From positions 784,526 through 846,525 of the forward strand of contig CAJNDS010002191.1 in NCBI GenBank assembly GCA_905221605.1: DNA of 62,000 nucleotides. The letters are read 5' to 3'. This document shows positions 42,527 through 50,944 of this stretch, one piece after another (positions within the stretch are counted from its first letter, which is position 1; every line of letters starts with the position of its first letter). The notes under the pieces are model-generated. The model ran no database searches. It was not told the origin of the DNA and worked only from the letters and a program-made list of their open reading frames with translations. This DNA comes from Symbiodinium natans (taxonomy: Eukaryota; Sar; Dinophyceae; Suessiales; Symbiodiniaceae). The translations under genes were made by a program, and so were the position numbers.

Positions 42527-45500
42527 TTGCCGAACCAATAGCAGAAACCCTTCTTCCTCTTCTCCAAGCGCTCTGCCTCATACCGGTCCATAGGGCGATT
42601 GTGCTCTACATGAACATTGCCATGTACCTGGGGACTGCTCCCTTCACCCGACGTGCTATCAGTATTTGGTGCTTGGAGTACAGCTGGAAAACCTGGTCCT
42701 ACCACCTTCATGATCGGTTTTCCGCCAACTCCTGAGCCATGCTGAGACGATCCAAAAACATTGAACATCTTCATGAAGGCCTTTCTAGTGCCAATCTTCT
42801 GCACCCTTTTGATTGGACGTTTCATTGCTCCAACCTTGCATCCAGATGCGTTCAAACGACACAACCTCCTATAACCAACTCTATGTCCCTTCTTCCAAAG
42901 AGCCATAAGAATTTTAGAGGCAGTAACATTCTCCACCTCTACCTTTTCCAATGGTCCCTCACTTCCCGGAACAAACCCATCCATATCTGAAGACCTTTCC
43001 ATCTTTTTTGACACCACTTCGTCGAGGTAGTCTTCTGAGATCCAGGGTAAGTTCCCCTTAGAGGAAGGATTGTCATCATTGTTTGGTCCTTCACCAGGAT
43101 ACCCTTTTGTGCTGTCAAAGATCTTACCAGTAGTGCGGTCCTGCATAGAGAAATTCGAAGCCACGCGGGAGTACACTGACCACAAGAAAATCCTTGTGTC
43201 CGCCAGTCTTGATGACCCACTGGATGTCTCCTCTTCCGGAGAAACTTCTGGCGCTTTGCCATCCCCTCCAGTGTCACCACTTATCTCACCTCCAGCATCT
43301 TCAATGGGAATAAGGGATTCATTGTTCCCTTGATCAAGCACCGCGCCCTCTGGTCCAAAAACTTCCAGCACCGCTGTCGAAGGATCCACCTCTTCATCAG
43401 CATCGTCGTCCATCCTTCTCCAGAGAGCCTCCAATTGGTCCGCACAAGTCGCCGCTTGAAGGAACTCCATCAACCGAGCCCTCCCGCGCTGCCAGAGAAA
43501 TTCCGAAATCATCACCGACCCTTGGGCTCCCAGATTCAGGAATGGGTGAACCATTTTGGCTACCCTCGCCATAAGTTCAATATGAACTTCCATGCCTGGA
43601 CTGCGGCTCCAATCGTAGGCAATTGCCTCCATAGCAGTTCCAAACTTGTCAGTGTTCTTGAATTCCCCTTCCAGACCAGGAGACAACAAAGCACCCATCA
43701 CTGAAAGAGGATAATTCCCCACCGCCGGCAAGCACGGGTTTTCATGGAACGAATGATGCAGGTCAGTATAATGTCCTTGATCTCTCCTTTGAAAAAGGAG
43801 TGCTCCAGTCCCTAGCTGGGCATTCATTTCATCCACTTGAACCATTTCAGCACATATCCTCTGTGCCATGTACGCCATTGCTGGCCAGACGGAACGATCG
43901 GTAAGACCGCGACGCATAACCCAATCAGTTGTTGGCGACTGAATCAGCGTCCTTGGATCATACACCAGAACAACCATCGCACCGTCACCCATTGACTGAT
44001 CAGCATCGTCCTCCAGTGCCAGGTTCTCATCCTGTTCGCTTGCACCCTCGGATGACATGCTAATAACCAAATTTCGATCCATCTTATTGGACCCTTTTTG
44101 GCAGTCTCTTTGCCCCACCGGCAACTTGCCAACTGCAACCTTCCAATAAATCCGAGTCAGAAGGCCTTTAACCAGCAATTGCTGAAGGTCACTCCTCACC
44201 GGACCACCATCCAACATCTTCGCATCATCACCACGGAGGTCATTGCTCCCACCTTCTCCTTCTTTTTGGTCAGTCTCCTCGCCAGAAATCTGTACTGCTC
44301 CTTCCGGCGCCGTCTCCTGTCCAGCCACTTCTTGCCCAGGAAGAACTTGAGCGCTTTCAGAGACATTCACCTGTCCAGCAACACCTTGCCCAGGTAAAAC
44401 CTCATCCGTGGAGCCCACCGCCAGCGAACCAACCATAACTGAACCATCCCTTGCTCTTTTTTGAGACCGTTCAGCTCGACGAGAAGGTTGTGGTAGCGAA
44501 AAAACTTGTGAAGTCACTTCTTGGCGGGTCTCCCCCCGCGACGCTTTGTCGCGCCCTTCGCCAAGGTGAACCGATTTTTTCGGCCCGTCATTGGAGCCTG
44601 AAGAACCACTTTGCGGAACATTGCCACGATTCGCAGTTCTCTTTGAATCCCTTTCTTGCAAAAAGATTTCCTTCAGGCGTTGTACGGCATTGGTCTCCTC
44701 TTCGCTTGAATCGCTTGAGGAAGCGGCATACGAGACCAAAGCCTCCGCCTGTTCATCATCATCCACCACATCTGCCCACGCTCTGCTGAACCGATACGAC
44801 AACCCACCACGAGGCTTCAGTTCCAGTGGCTTCGGCTTTTCCACCACTTCCGCCGGTTGCACTCGTCGTTGTGACCGAGAGCGTGGCACCTGTCGCACCT
44901 GTTTTTTGTCCAGCAAGGGCCTTCCCCTTCTCACAGGGTTTGATCTTGACCGATACTTTTTTGTTGGTGGATTCACCGGCGGCATTCCAACTCCCACCAA
45001 CCGCAGCTTCTGTACACACAACGGAGACCTCTGCGCAAGCGTCCAACCATCACGGTACCTGACCTTATCAAAAAGCTCCCGATAGGAGCCTCTCGGCATA
45101 GTTTTTGCACCGGAGTCTTCAGCTTCACGCACCTGAGTGAGGGTTCGCACCGCCGCTCTTCCAGTCCCTTTGTTCCCAGAAGATTGTTGTACCCGTACAG
45201 ATGCATCAGAAGGAACTGCCTTTTCCGGTCCTCCCGGTCGATATCGGACCTCACCCACCAATTGCAGAATTTTGCATGCGGTCACTTTGTTGATCCCTTT
45301 GTCAACCAAATCTTCCACAAAGATGAACTCTTGCAAATCCGACACATTGGTCACACCAAGCGTAATCATCACCTCACTTACATGAGGGGTATACACCCAC
45401 AGGTGTGCGTTGCGAGCCATCCAATTTTCAATTGGCTCCTCCGGATTTTGAAGCTGAGTACCAGTGGATGCAGCCACTGAATTCTTTTGTTCATCAGCTT

Positions 45501-48500
45501 CTGCTTCATCCAGAGTACCTTTTTCACCATCTTTTTGTGACACATTGGTCATTTGCAGTGCTTTCGGTGCCGAGGATGAGGAAGATTCAGCTCCCCCACT
45601 TGCAGGCGGCTGAAACGTGCTTCTATCCGTAATCTCCCATCCTCTCTCTTTTTCAAACCGGACCTGATTGGCCACCTGTACCAAGTGTTTCAGGAGCGAC
45701 AGCCGCTCCTCTGACATCTCGTCATGGGAGTACTTGCAGAAATTTAACCCTTTCCGGCAACGTCCTCGGAGGTAATAATCGAAACAGCAATTGTGGAACC
45801 CTGCGTCCCTTAGTGACTTCCTGGAAGCATTGTCCCAAGATTTGCCGGGCTCCCAAGTCCCTTCCAATGCTATGTCATCGTTGTGAAGGTACCTGCATGC
45901 AGTCCCATATTTACAACCACCTTGATTGTAATACAGACACAGCCGACCTTTTGGCTCACCTGACGTAGGCTCACCCTTTGATGCACCTTTGCCAAAATTG
46001 TACTTGGCCCGGAAGGCTAAATCCTCCCGCTCCTGCTGTGCCTCATCCACTGTACCTTCCTCTGTGGGAGGGTCACCGATGTTCCCATCCTCATCATCAG
46101 CTTCTTGGCTATTCTTTGGATCAGTTGACCCTCCTCCTGGCCAACCTTCACCATAACGACGATGCTCATAGGAACACTCATCACCATTGCGACACCTTCC
46201 CCGATTGAAGAACTTGCACAGCTTGCTGTAACCAGGTGACAACACAGTCTTTGGTGTCATGTAAGCCTTTTTGTACTGGTCAGGGTCCATGTAGGCTTCC
46301 ATTGGCTTGTTCTCCCTTTTGCTCATGGATTGCACTGCACCATCAAGCTCCTGCAAAAATAGCTTGGTGTCCAACCAAAGCGCGTTCCAAAACTCATCTT
46401 CCCCTTGATTCAGCACCGTTGCCACCGCTTCACCCACAACTGGTCGAGAAAATCTCCTTTTTTTGCATGCCAGTTCGAAAAGCGCGTTGTGGTACTGTTT
46501 TCGGGAAAAAGTGGTTAACTCCCCCAAGCCTGTGCTTTCTGTACCATCAGGCTTCCAACCACCATTTTGCAAGATGCCATACGCGCGCCGAGCTTCCGCA
46601 TTGAGGAATGCCTGATCTGCAACACACTCCTGTAAATCTTCCATCGGGCGACCCAACAGCATCCCTGTAATTTTGCCAACATAGGCTTCCTCTTCGTTTC
46701 CATTCTCCAGAAGAGCTTTGTAGATCTTTTCTCCATAAAGTTGTCTTTCTTCTCGTTCTTCAGAGGATAACTCTTGTATCACAAGCTCCTCATCGGATTG
46801 CTCTTCCTCCTGTTTCCAGTCCCATTGACCGTTGGAATCTCGGTACCACTGACCAACATACCATGGATTCGTCCACCACGTACTCCAGCCGCTGGGTTTC
46901 CACTTCCGCAGCGTTGAGGAAGAGTCCTCCACGTCCTCTTCCAAAACCAGAAAGGTGTCCAAGATTATGGTACCATCATCTTCCACTAGTTTCACTGTTC
47001 CATTGACAGTATCACCAAATCTGAAATAGCACGTATTGTTCCCTTCTGTAGGAATCAATACATTCAAATCACCATGGTCCAAAAAGGCTCCATACCCATT
47101 GATGCAGCGCACTAGACCCATGATCTCATCTCCCTCTTGATAGCAATGTGTCCCAGGTGATTCCAAGGCTCCCGCTCGGGGCACTTTCTTTGCTTGCTCT
47201 TCAGAAACCACCTCTGTATCATCGGCTCCTGGCGCATCCTTTGTTTTCACCTTTGAGTCACACTGCTCGTCCTGCTCCACGAGTCCCACAAGCTCATCTT
47301 TTTTGTGCTCCTGGACTTCAGGACCTCTCTTTTTCTCCGCCAAAGGCTTTGCCTCATCTGCTGTAATTCGCTCGGTGTCGACTTCCGGCGAACTTCCAGA
47401 CGGCAACACTTCTCCCTTCATGGGAGTGGACCCATCATTGGAGTCCTTTGTCACACCTTCTGCAGCAGGCAAATCTTCCTCCACTGCAGGGCAATTGAGT
47501 CGATCATCCACGGCAGGCATGCTTTCTTCCACCGCAGGATCCTTTGGTTCCATGGCCTCCAAAGGAGAATTTCCACCATCATTGACCACAGCTGCCTCAT
47601 TGGCTCCGGTGTAGCCCTTGTCATTTCGTTCCTCGCTGCTAACTTCAGGTTGCACCAGTGCGTCCACCTGTGAACCTCCATCATCAGCTGCTGCGGAGAC
47701 CTGCGCCCCATTGTTGCAGTCGCCCGTGGAACGTAACGCCATATGCACCTCAACCCGTGCTTCCTTCGCACTCCAGGTAATATCTGGCGCATCGACCCGC
47801 GCATCATTGGCGCTCCAGGCCTCATTTTTCAGATCTTCTGTGTCTCCAGCTATTCCAGAAGCTTCTTTTTCCCTTTGAATGGCAGGAACCTTGGCACCAA
47901 ACGAAGAGACCTCCTCAGTCGCAACACACGACCTTTTCCCTCCGTCTTCCAAATCTCCAGGACCACATTCCCGAACGACAGGTACCACATCCACCACTCG
48001 ATCTTCTGCAGCCGACACAGTTCCGATCTCCACATTGGGAATCTTTTCTTCTGGACCTACCGATTCCACCGCTGCCACACCCTCAGAAAGTGCTCCCATT
48101 CCTTCCCGATCCAGATGTTGAGCTCCAGCGATGTCTGTTCGGTTTCCAGGAATCTCCTCCTCATCAGGAGAACCCGAGGTCGGGGCGTCACCACCAGCCC
48201 TAGGACCGCTATCCCTGATAGTAGAGGAAAAATCTTTTTCACCTAAACTATTTACACTACCCTGGAATGCCCTCGTAGACTCAGTCTTCGGAGTAGAGGA
48301 TGAAGAATCCAGTGCCGCCTCCATTTCCAGCTCATTGCCCGAAGGAGACCCAACCACCTCGTCACTCTTCATCTTTTCACCTACCACCGGCAATGTCCAC
48401 TTGCTTTCCTGCGTATCCAGGCAGTAATAATATTGTCTCCCATCTTCATGGAGGTGCCATTCCCACGTTGTCCCATCGCACGCTTTGATCAGATGCTCGT

Positions 48501-49167
48501 CTTTCTGAAAACCATCCCTTTCAGAGACCTGTCGCATCTCGTCCTCTTCTTCGGACAACTGTCGCAACCTCTCAGCCTCCATCTGTAGGATCTCCTCCTC
48601 CCCCATGGCGTATCCAGCAGCAGGTGCAGCTTCAAAGCTGTCCGCACCCTTCTGTTCATGACCGCTTCCACCACCTTGGGAACTCGAAGATGGACCCCTT
48701 TTGATCTTGTTCAGAGGCCTCCGGGCCGCTTGCAGCACTTCTCCAATCAGATCGGTCTGAGACTCTTGGTCTACCATTCGACCCGAAGTCGAAGACGACG
48801 GCTGATACCCGTGTTTGTGCAACACTCGTAAAACAGTCACCTCCATTTCACGATCTATACCACCAGTCGCGTCCCAGTTCCTTTTCTCACCAGGCTTTGG
48901 CGATACAGAAACAGCACGTCCTTCAGCTTCAGCATTGCTAACCATATCCCTATTGGGATTCATACCCACATTGGGGCTTTCTGCAACCAAGGCCTCTTCC
49001 AGATGTTCTTCAGCGCCGGGAATCACCTCTTCCAACACCGATCTTTCACCCAGAGACTCAGCTGCACCATTTCCAGCTCCACCATCTTGTCCACCATCCG
49101 AGGCAAGTTGGAGCCATCGCTTCGGAGAAGGCATTGCTTCTTGATCCCAAAAACCTTGAAAGAACAC
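42499..49167 (-). CDS. giant RNA-binding protein of the LTR element (WW, S1, MLLE, CCCH)
   Basis: 2,222 codons, starting 35 bases inside the 5' LTR. Domains in order, by eye: WW at about residues 228-258 (two Trp and WTLP); S1-like RNA-binding fold at about 672-741 (GLVRCINGYGAFLDHGDLN); MLLE/PABC domain at about 803-870 with its hallmark KITGMLLGRPMEDLQECV; CCCH zinc fingers at about 983-1001, 1075-1094 and 1126-1148; a possible SAM-like helical bundle at about 1250-1312; then long acidic, low-complexity linkers and a helical region at about 1700-1950. MLLE domains of poly(A)-binding proteins dock PAM2 peptides. Together these suggest packaging or translation control of the element's RNA (inference). 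No pol enzymes. The frame ends in the middle of a fourth CCCH finger; see 41304-42526. Confidence 0.85.
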   Translation of the reverse strand: MFFQGFWDQEAMPSPKRWLQLASDGGQDGGAGNGAAESLGERSVLEEVIPGAEEHLEEALVAESPNVGMNPNRDMVSNAEAEGRAVSVSPKPGEKRNWDATGGIDREMEVTVLRVLHKHGYQPSSSTSGRMVDQESQTDLIGEVLQAARRPLNKIKRGPSSSSQGGGSGHEQKGADSFEAAPAAGYAMGEEEILQMEAERLRQLSEEEDEMRQVSERDGFQKDEHLIKACDGTTWEWHLHEDGRQYYYCLDTQESKWTLPVVGEKMKSDEVVGSPSGNELEMEAALDSSSSTPKTESTRAFQGSVNSLGEKDFSSTIRDSGPRAGGDAPTSGSPDEEEIPGNRTDIAGAQHLDREGMGALSEGVAAVESVGPEEKIPNVEIGTVSAAEDRVVDVVPVVRECGPGDLEDGGKRSCVATEEVSSFGAKVPAIQREKEASGIAGDTEDLKNEAWSANDARVDAPDITWSAKEARVEVHMALRSTGDCNNGAQVSAAADDGGSQVDALVQPEVSSEERNDKGYTGANEAAVVNDGGNSPLEAMEPKDPAVEESMPAVDDRLNCPAVEEDLPAAEGVTKDSNDGSTPMKGEVLPSGSSPEVDTERITADEAKPLAEKKRGPEVQEHKKDELVGLVEQDEQCDSKVKTKDAPGADDTEVVSEEQAKKVPRAGALESPGTHCYQEGDEIMGLVRCINGYGAFLDHGDLNVLIPTEGNNTCYFRFGDTVNGTVKLVEDDGTIILDTFLVLEEDVEDSSSTLRKWKPSGWSTWWTNPWYVGQWYRDSNGQWDWKQEEEQSDEELVIQELSSEEREERQLYGEKIYKALLENGNEEEAYVGKITGMLLGRPMEDLQECVADQAFLNAEARRAYGILQNGGWKPDGTESTGLGELTTFSRKQYHNALFELACKKRRFSRPVVGEAVATVLNQGEDEFWNALWLDTKLFLQELDGAVQSMSKRENKPMEAYMDPDQYKKAYMTPKTVLSPGYSKLCKFFNRGRCRNGDECSYEHRRYGEGWPGGGSTDPKNSQEADDEDGNIGDPPTEEGTVDEAQQEREDLAFRAKYNFGKGASKGEPTSGEPKGRLCLYYNQGGCKYGTACRYLHNDDIALEGTWEPGKSWDNASRKSLRDAGFHNCCFDYYLRGRCRKGLNFCKYSHDEMSEERLSLLKHLVQVANQVRFEKERGWEITDRSTFQPPASGGAESSSSSAPKALQMTNVSQKDGEKGTLDEAEADEQKNSVAASTGTQLQNPEEPIENWMARNAHLWVYTPHVSEVMITLGVTNVSDLQEFIFVEDLVDKGINKVTACKILQLVGEVRYRPGGPEKAVPSDASVRVQQSSGNKGTGRAAVRTLTQVREAEDSGAKTMPRGSYRELFDKVRYRDGWTLAQRSPLCVQKLRLVGVGMPPVNPPTKKYRSRSNPVRRGRPLLDKKQVRQVPRSRSQRRVQPAEVVEKPKPLELKPRGGLSYRFSRAWADVVDDDEQAEALVSYAASSSDSSEEETNAVQRLKEIFLQERDSKRTANRGNVPQSGSSGSNDGPKKSVHLGEGRDKASRGETRQEVTSQVFSLPQPSRRAERSQKRARDGSVMVGSLAVGSTDEVLPGQGVAGQVNVSESAQVLPGQEVAGQETAPEGAVQISGEETDQKEGEGGSNDLRGDDAKMLDGGPVRSDLQQLLVKGLLTRIYWKVAVGKLPVGQRDCQKGSNKMDRNLVISMSSEGASEQDENLALEDDADQSMGDGAMVVLVYDPRTLIQSPTTDWVMRRGLTDRSVWPAMAYMAQRICAEMVQVDEMNAQLGTGALLFQRRDQGHYTDLHHSFHENPCLPAVGNYPLSVMGALLSPGLEGEFKNTDKFGTAMEAIAYDWSRSPGMEVHIELMARVAKMVHPFLNLGAQGSVMISEFLWQRGRARLMEFLQAATCADQLEALWRRMDDDADEEVDPSTAVLEVFGPEGAVLDQGNNESLIPIEDAGGEISGDTGGDGKAPEVSPEEETSSGSSRLADTRIFLWSVYSRVASNFSMQDRTTGKIFDSTKGYPGEGPNNDDNPSSKGNLPWISEDYLDEVVSKKMERSSDMDGFVPGSEGPLEKVEVENVTASKILMALWKKGHRVGYRRLCRLNASGCKVGAMKRPIKRVQKIGTRKAFMKMFNVFGSSQHGSGVGGKPIMKVVGPGFPAVLQAPNTDSTSGEGSSPQVHGNVHVEHNRPMDRYEAERLEKRKKGFCYWFGKGERSLQIR

Positions 49168-49187
49168 TTAACCGCAGGGAACCTAAT

Positions 49188-49201
49188 TTGGGCTCATAAC
49201 C
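49188..49201 (-). other. primer-binding site, initiator tRNA-Met anticodon arm
   Basis: The sense strand right after the 5' LTR reads GGTTATGAGCCCAA. Its complement TTGGGCTCATAACC is the anticodon stem-loop of eukaryotic initiator tRNA-Met, with anticodon CAT inside. Drosophila copia primes from a cleaved half of this tRNA at the same internal region rather than from its 3' CCA end. Confidence 0.75.
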
Positions 49202-49480
49202 TACGGGGGGACAACCAAGGAAGGAAATCAACTCCCCTAATCGCCCTGAACTTATATTTCCCAGATCGAACCAAGAAACAACCAAGAACACGGATAAGAG
49301 CAACAAGGAAGGGGCACCCTTACACAAGTAGAGGGGCACTAACCCAACCCTCACTCCCAAACACGGACTTTTTTCTTTGGACGGGCTGGCCATCCTTGAG
49401 CCAAACATAGTTTACGGGTTCATTAACCCTTTCAACTTCCAACACTAACTCCTTTCTACAATACCAATTGCAGCTCCGCA
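49202..49480 (-). repeat. 5' LTR (279 bp)
   Basis: Upstream LTR of the element in its sense direction. Same length as the 3' LTR, one mismatch. It presumably holds the promoter; no TATA box is obvious, which is normal for dinoflagellates. Confidence 0.95.
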
Positions 49481-49564
49481 TAGGGTTTAGGGTTTGGGGT
49501 TTAGGGTTTGGGTTTAGGGTTTAGGGTTTAGGGTTTAGGGTTTAGGGTTTAGGGTTTAGGGTCT
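49481..49564. repeat. telomere-like tract, right of the LTR element
   Basis: About eleven TTTAGGG units continuing the array interrupted at 40654. Confidence 0.95.
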
Positions 49565-49989
49565 CGGGCCTGGGCCTTAATTGTGGTGCTCGGGGCCTCG
49601 GCCGCTTGGGATTCTTTGGCGCATCTTGAGGGCTCGGGGGTCTTGAAACATGTAACATGTGCAGAGTTCGCGGGACAACGCCTTCTATGCACGGGGGGTT
49701 TTGAGAAGGAGTGGGGGGTCACCTAACAAGGTTGGGGGAGTCTTCACGGTTCGTTGACAGGATCCCTAAATCCTCTTGCCGGCCCCAAAGGGCCCTACTG
49801 CAAACTAGGAGCCATGGCATCCGGTGAACAATGAATCTGGGTACCCGGAACAAGGAACTACAACTATTTCGGGGTCTTGCAGCAGTACAGAATACAGTGA
49901 GGGTCTCTCGATTGTTTGTAGGGCTTTTTCGAGGTCTTTGGACGGTTGCTTAAACCTTTCTTGACGCGGCGCGGGCATCTTTCTTTGCA

Positions 49990-50175
49990 TGTTGAGCATG
50001 GTCACGGGCCCTCTACGGGCCTGTATGCCCTGGGGTCTGCAGGGGATCTACCGCTCTTACAAGTACGGGCCCTACCGGCCACGAGCTCTAATCCTAGTGC
50101 TTCCCCACAGGCCCCTATACGGGCCCCTACGGGCCTCTACGGGCCCTACGAGCCCTGCGGGCCCTAGGGGCTGTC
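49990..50175. repeat. GGGCC(C/T)CTAC minisatellite
   Basis: Degenerate units of ACGGGCCCCT, ACGGGCCTCT and ACGGGCCCT. Densest at 50105-50175. Confidence 0.75.
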
Positions 50176-50636
50176 TGTGGGCCTACGGGACCCGCCTTGA
50201 TCTTTGCAAAGCACATCCTCGACTTGCAACAAGGTGCCGACCAAGGCTGCCTACATTTCTTGACAACTTTACAAACTTTCTTTACAATGCCTGCCCAGAA
50301 CGGGGCTGGCAAATGCTGGCATGCAGGCTGCCGAAACAAGGCAAATTGGACGAAAGATCTGCGTTGCGCCATCAAGCCCCGGGGTCAGGGCAGGGCTCAC
50401 CTCAGCTAAGGACAAAAAAACGTCTGTTCGCTCTCTTCCTCTTCGAGCTTCCCCCCCTCCGTTAAGGCAGCCCCATGCACCTGCCTTCAAGCCCTGAAAC
50501 CCTGAAACTCCTCCCGCAACTTCAAAACAAAGACCGCACGCCAAACCCTGAAACCTAAACCCGAAACCCTATAACCCTGGACCCTGAACCCTCGAACCCT
50601 ATAAACCCTAAACCCTAAACACCCGCAGCCCTGACC

Positions 50637-50745
50637 AGGCCAAGGGCTCTGTCCTGTCTGCGCGCCGCCTCTCGGGAGCAGGCCCAGGAGGCCTCCCAGG
50701 CCATAGACGAGGGCGCCGCCGAACCTGCCACTCTGTTTCTTCTTT
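50637..50745 (+). CDS. possible exon, Ala/Gln-rich
   Basis: After acceptor CTGACCAG the plus frame reads LRAASREQAQEASQAIDEGA. A similar short peptide, GQAQDAFKAAS, occurs at about 50866-50925. The minus strand here gives a hydrophobic frame (FGGALVYGLGGLLGLL) that could instead be a last membrane exon of the NCS1 gene. Strand is unresolved. Confidence 0.3.
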
Positions 50746-50776
50746 TCTTACTGTTGGTTCGTCGGGTATGCGGGAA

Positions 50777-50847
50777 TGAGGTACCCTAGGCAATCCATAT
50801 ATATATATATATATATACCCTTCAAGGGATTGTATAGGGTACCTCAT
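50777..50847. repeat. 71-bp palindrome with AT core
   Basis: ATGAGGTACCCTAGGCAATCC at the left is mirrored by GGATTGTATAGGGTACCTCAT at the right around an (AT)n core. It could fold into a hairpin and may be a tiny MITE. Confidence 0.75.
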
Positions 50848-50944
50848 GCTGCTTCGTGTGCTCTGCAATCCGCAGAGGGCTTGGGGGGCCAAGCTCAGGA
50901 CGCTTTCAAGGCCGCAAGCGTCGGAAAAACAAGCTTAAGCCTAA

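Larger units (their letters stand above)
40655..49480 (-). mobile_element. copia-type LTR retrotransposon, non-autonomous (8,826 bp)
   Basis: Two 279-bp direct repeats bound the element. On the minus (sense) strand the LTR begins TGCGGAGC and ends CCCCCGTA. A tRNA-like primer site lies just inside the 5' LTR and a purine tract just before the 3' LTR. TAGGG flanks both ends as a possible 5-bp target duplication, though the target is itself a TTTAGGG array. The interior holds one long frame (42499-49167) and its continuation (41304-42526). I looked for YxDD reverse transcriptase, integrase HHCC/DDE, a DTGA/DSG protease and RNase H, and found none. Copia-type assignment rests on the primer site and sizes, not on pol. 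It resembles the TR-GAG or LARD classes of plants. Confidence 0.9.

Noticed and set aside
43547-43562. CCATTTTGGCT, 11 bases of the dinoflagellate spliced leader
   Set aside because: Lies inside the element's coding sequence on the antisense strand, with no flanking leader bases; chance match.
49180-49205. tRNA-Met gene
   Set aside because: Only the anticodon-arm match is present; no acceptor, D or T arms. It is the primer site of the LTR element.
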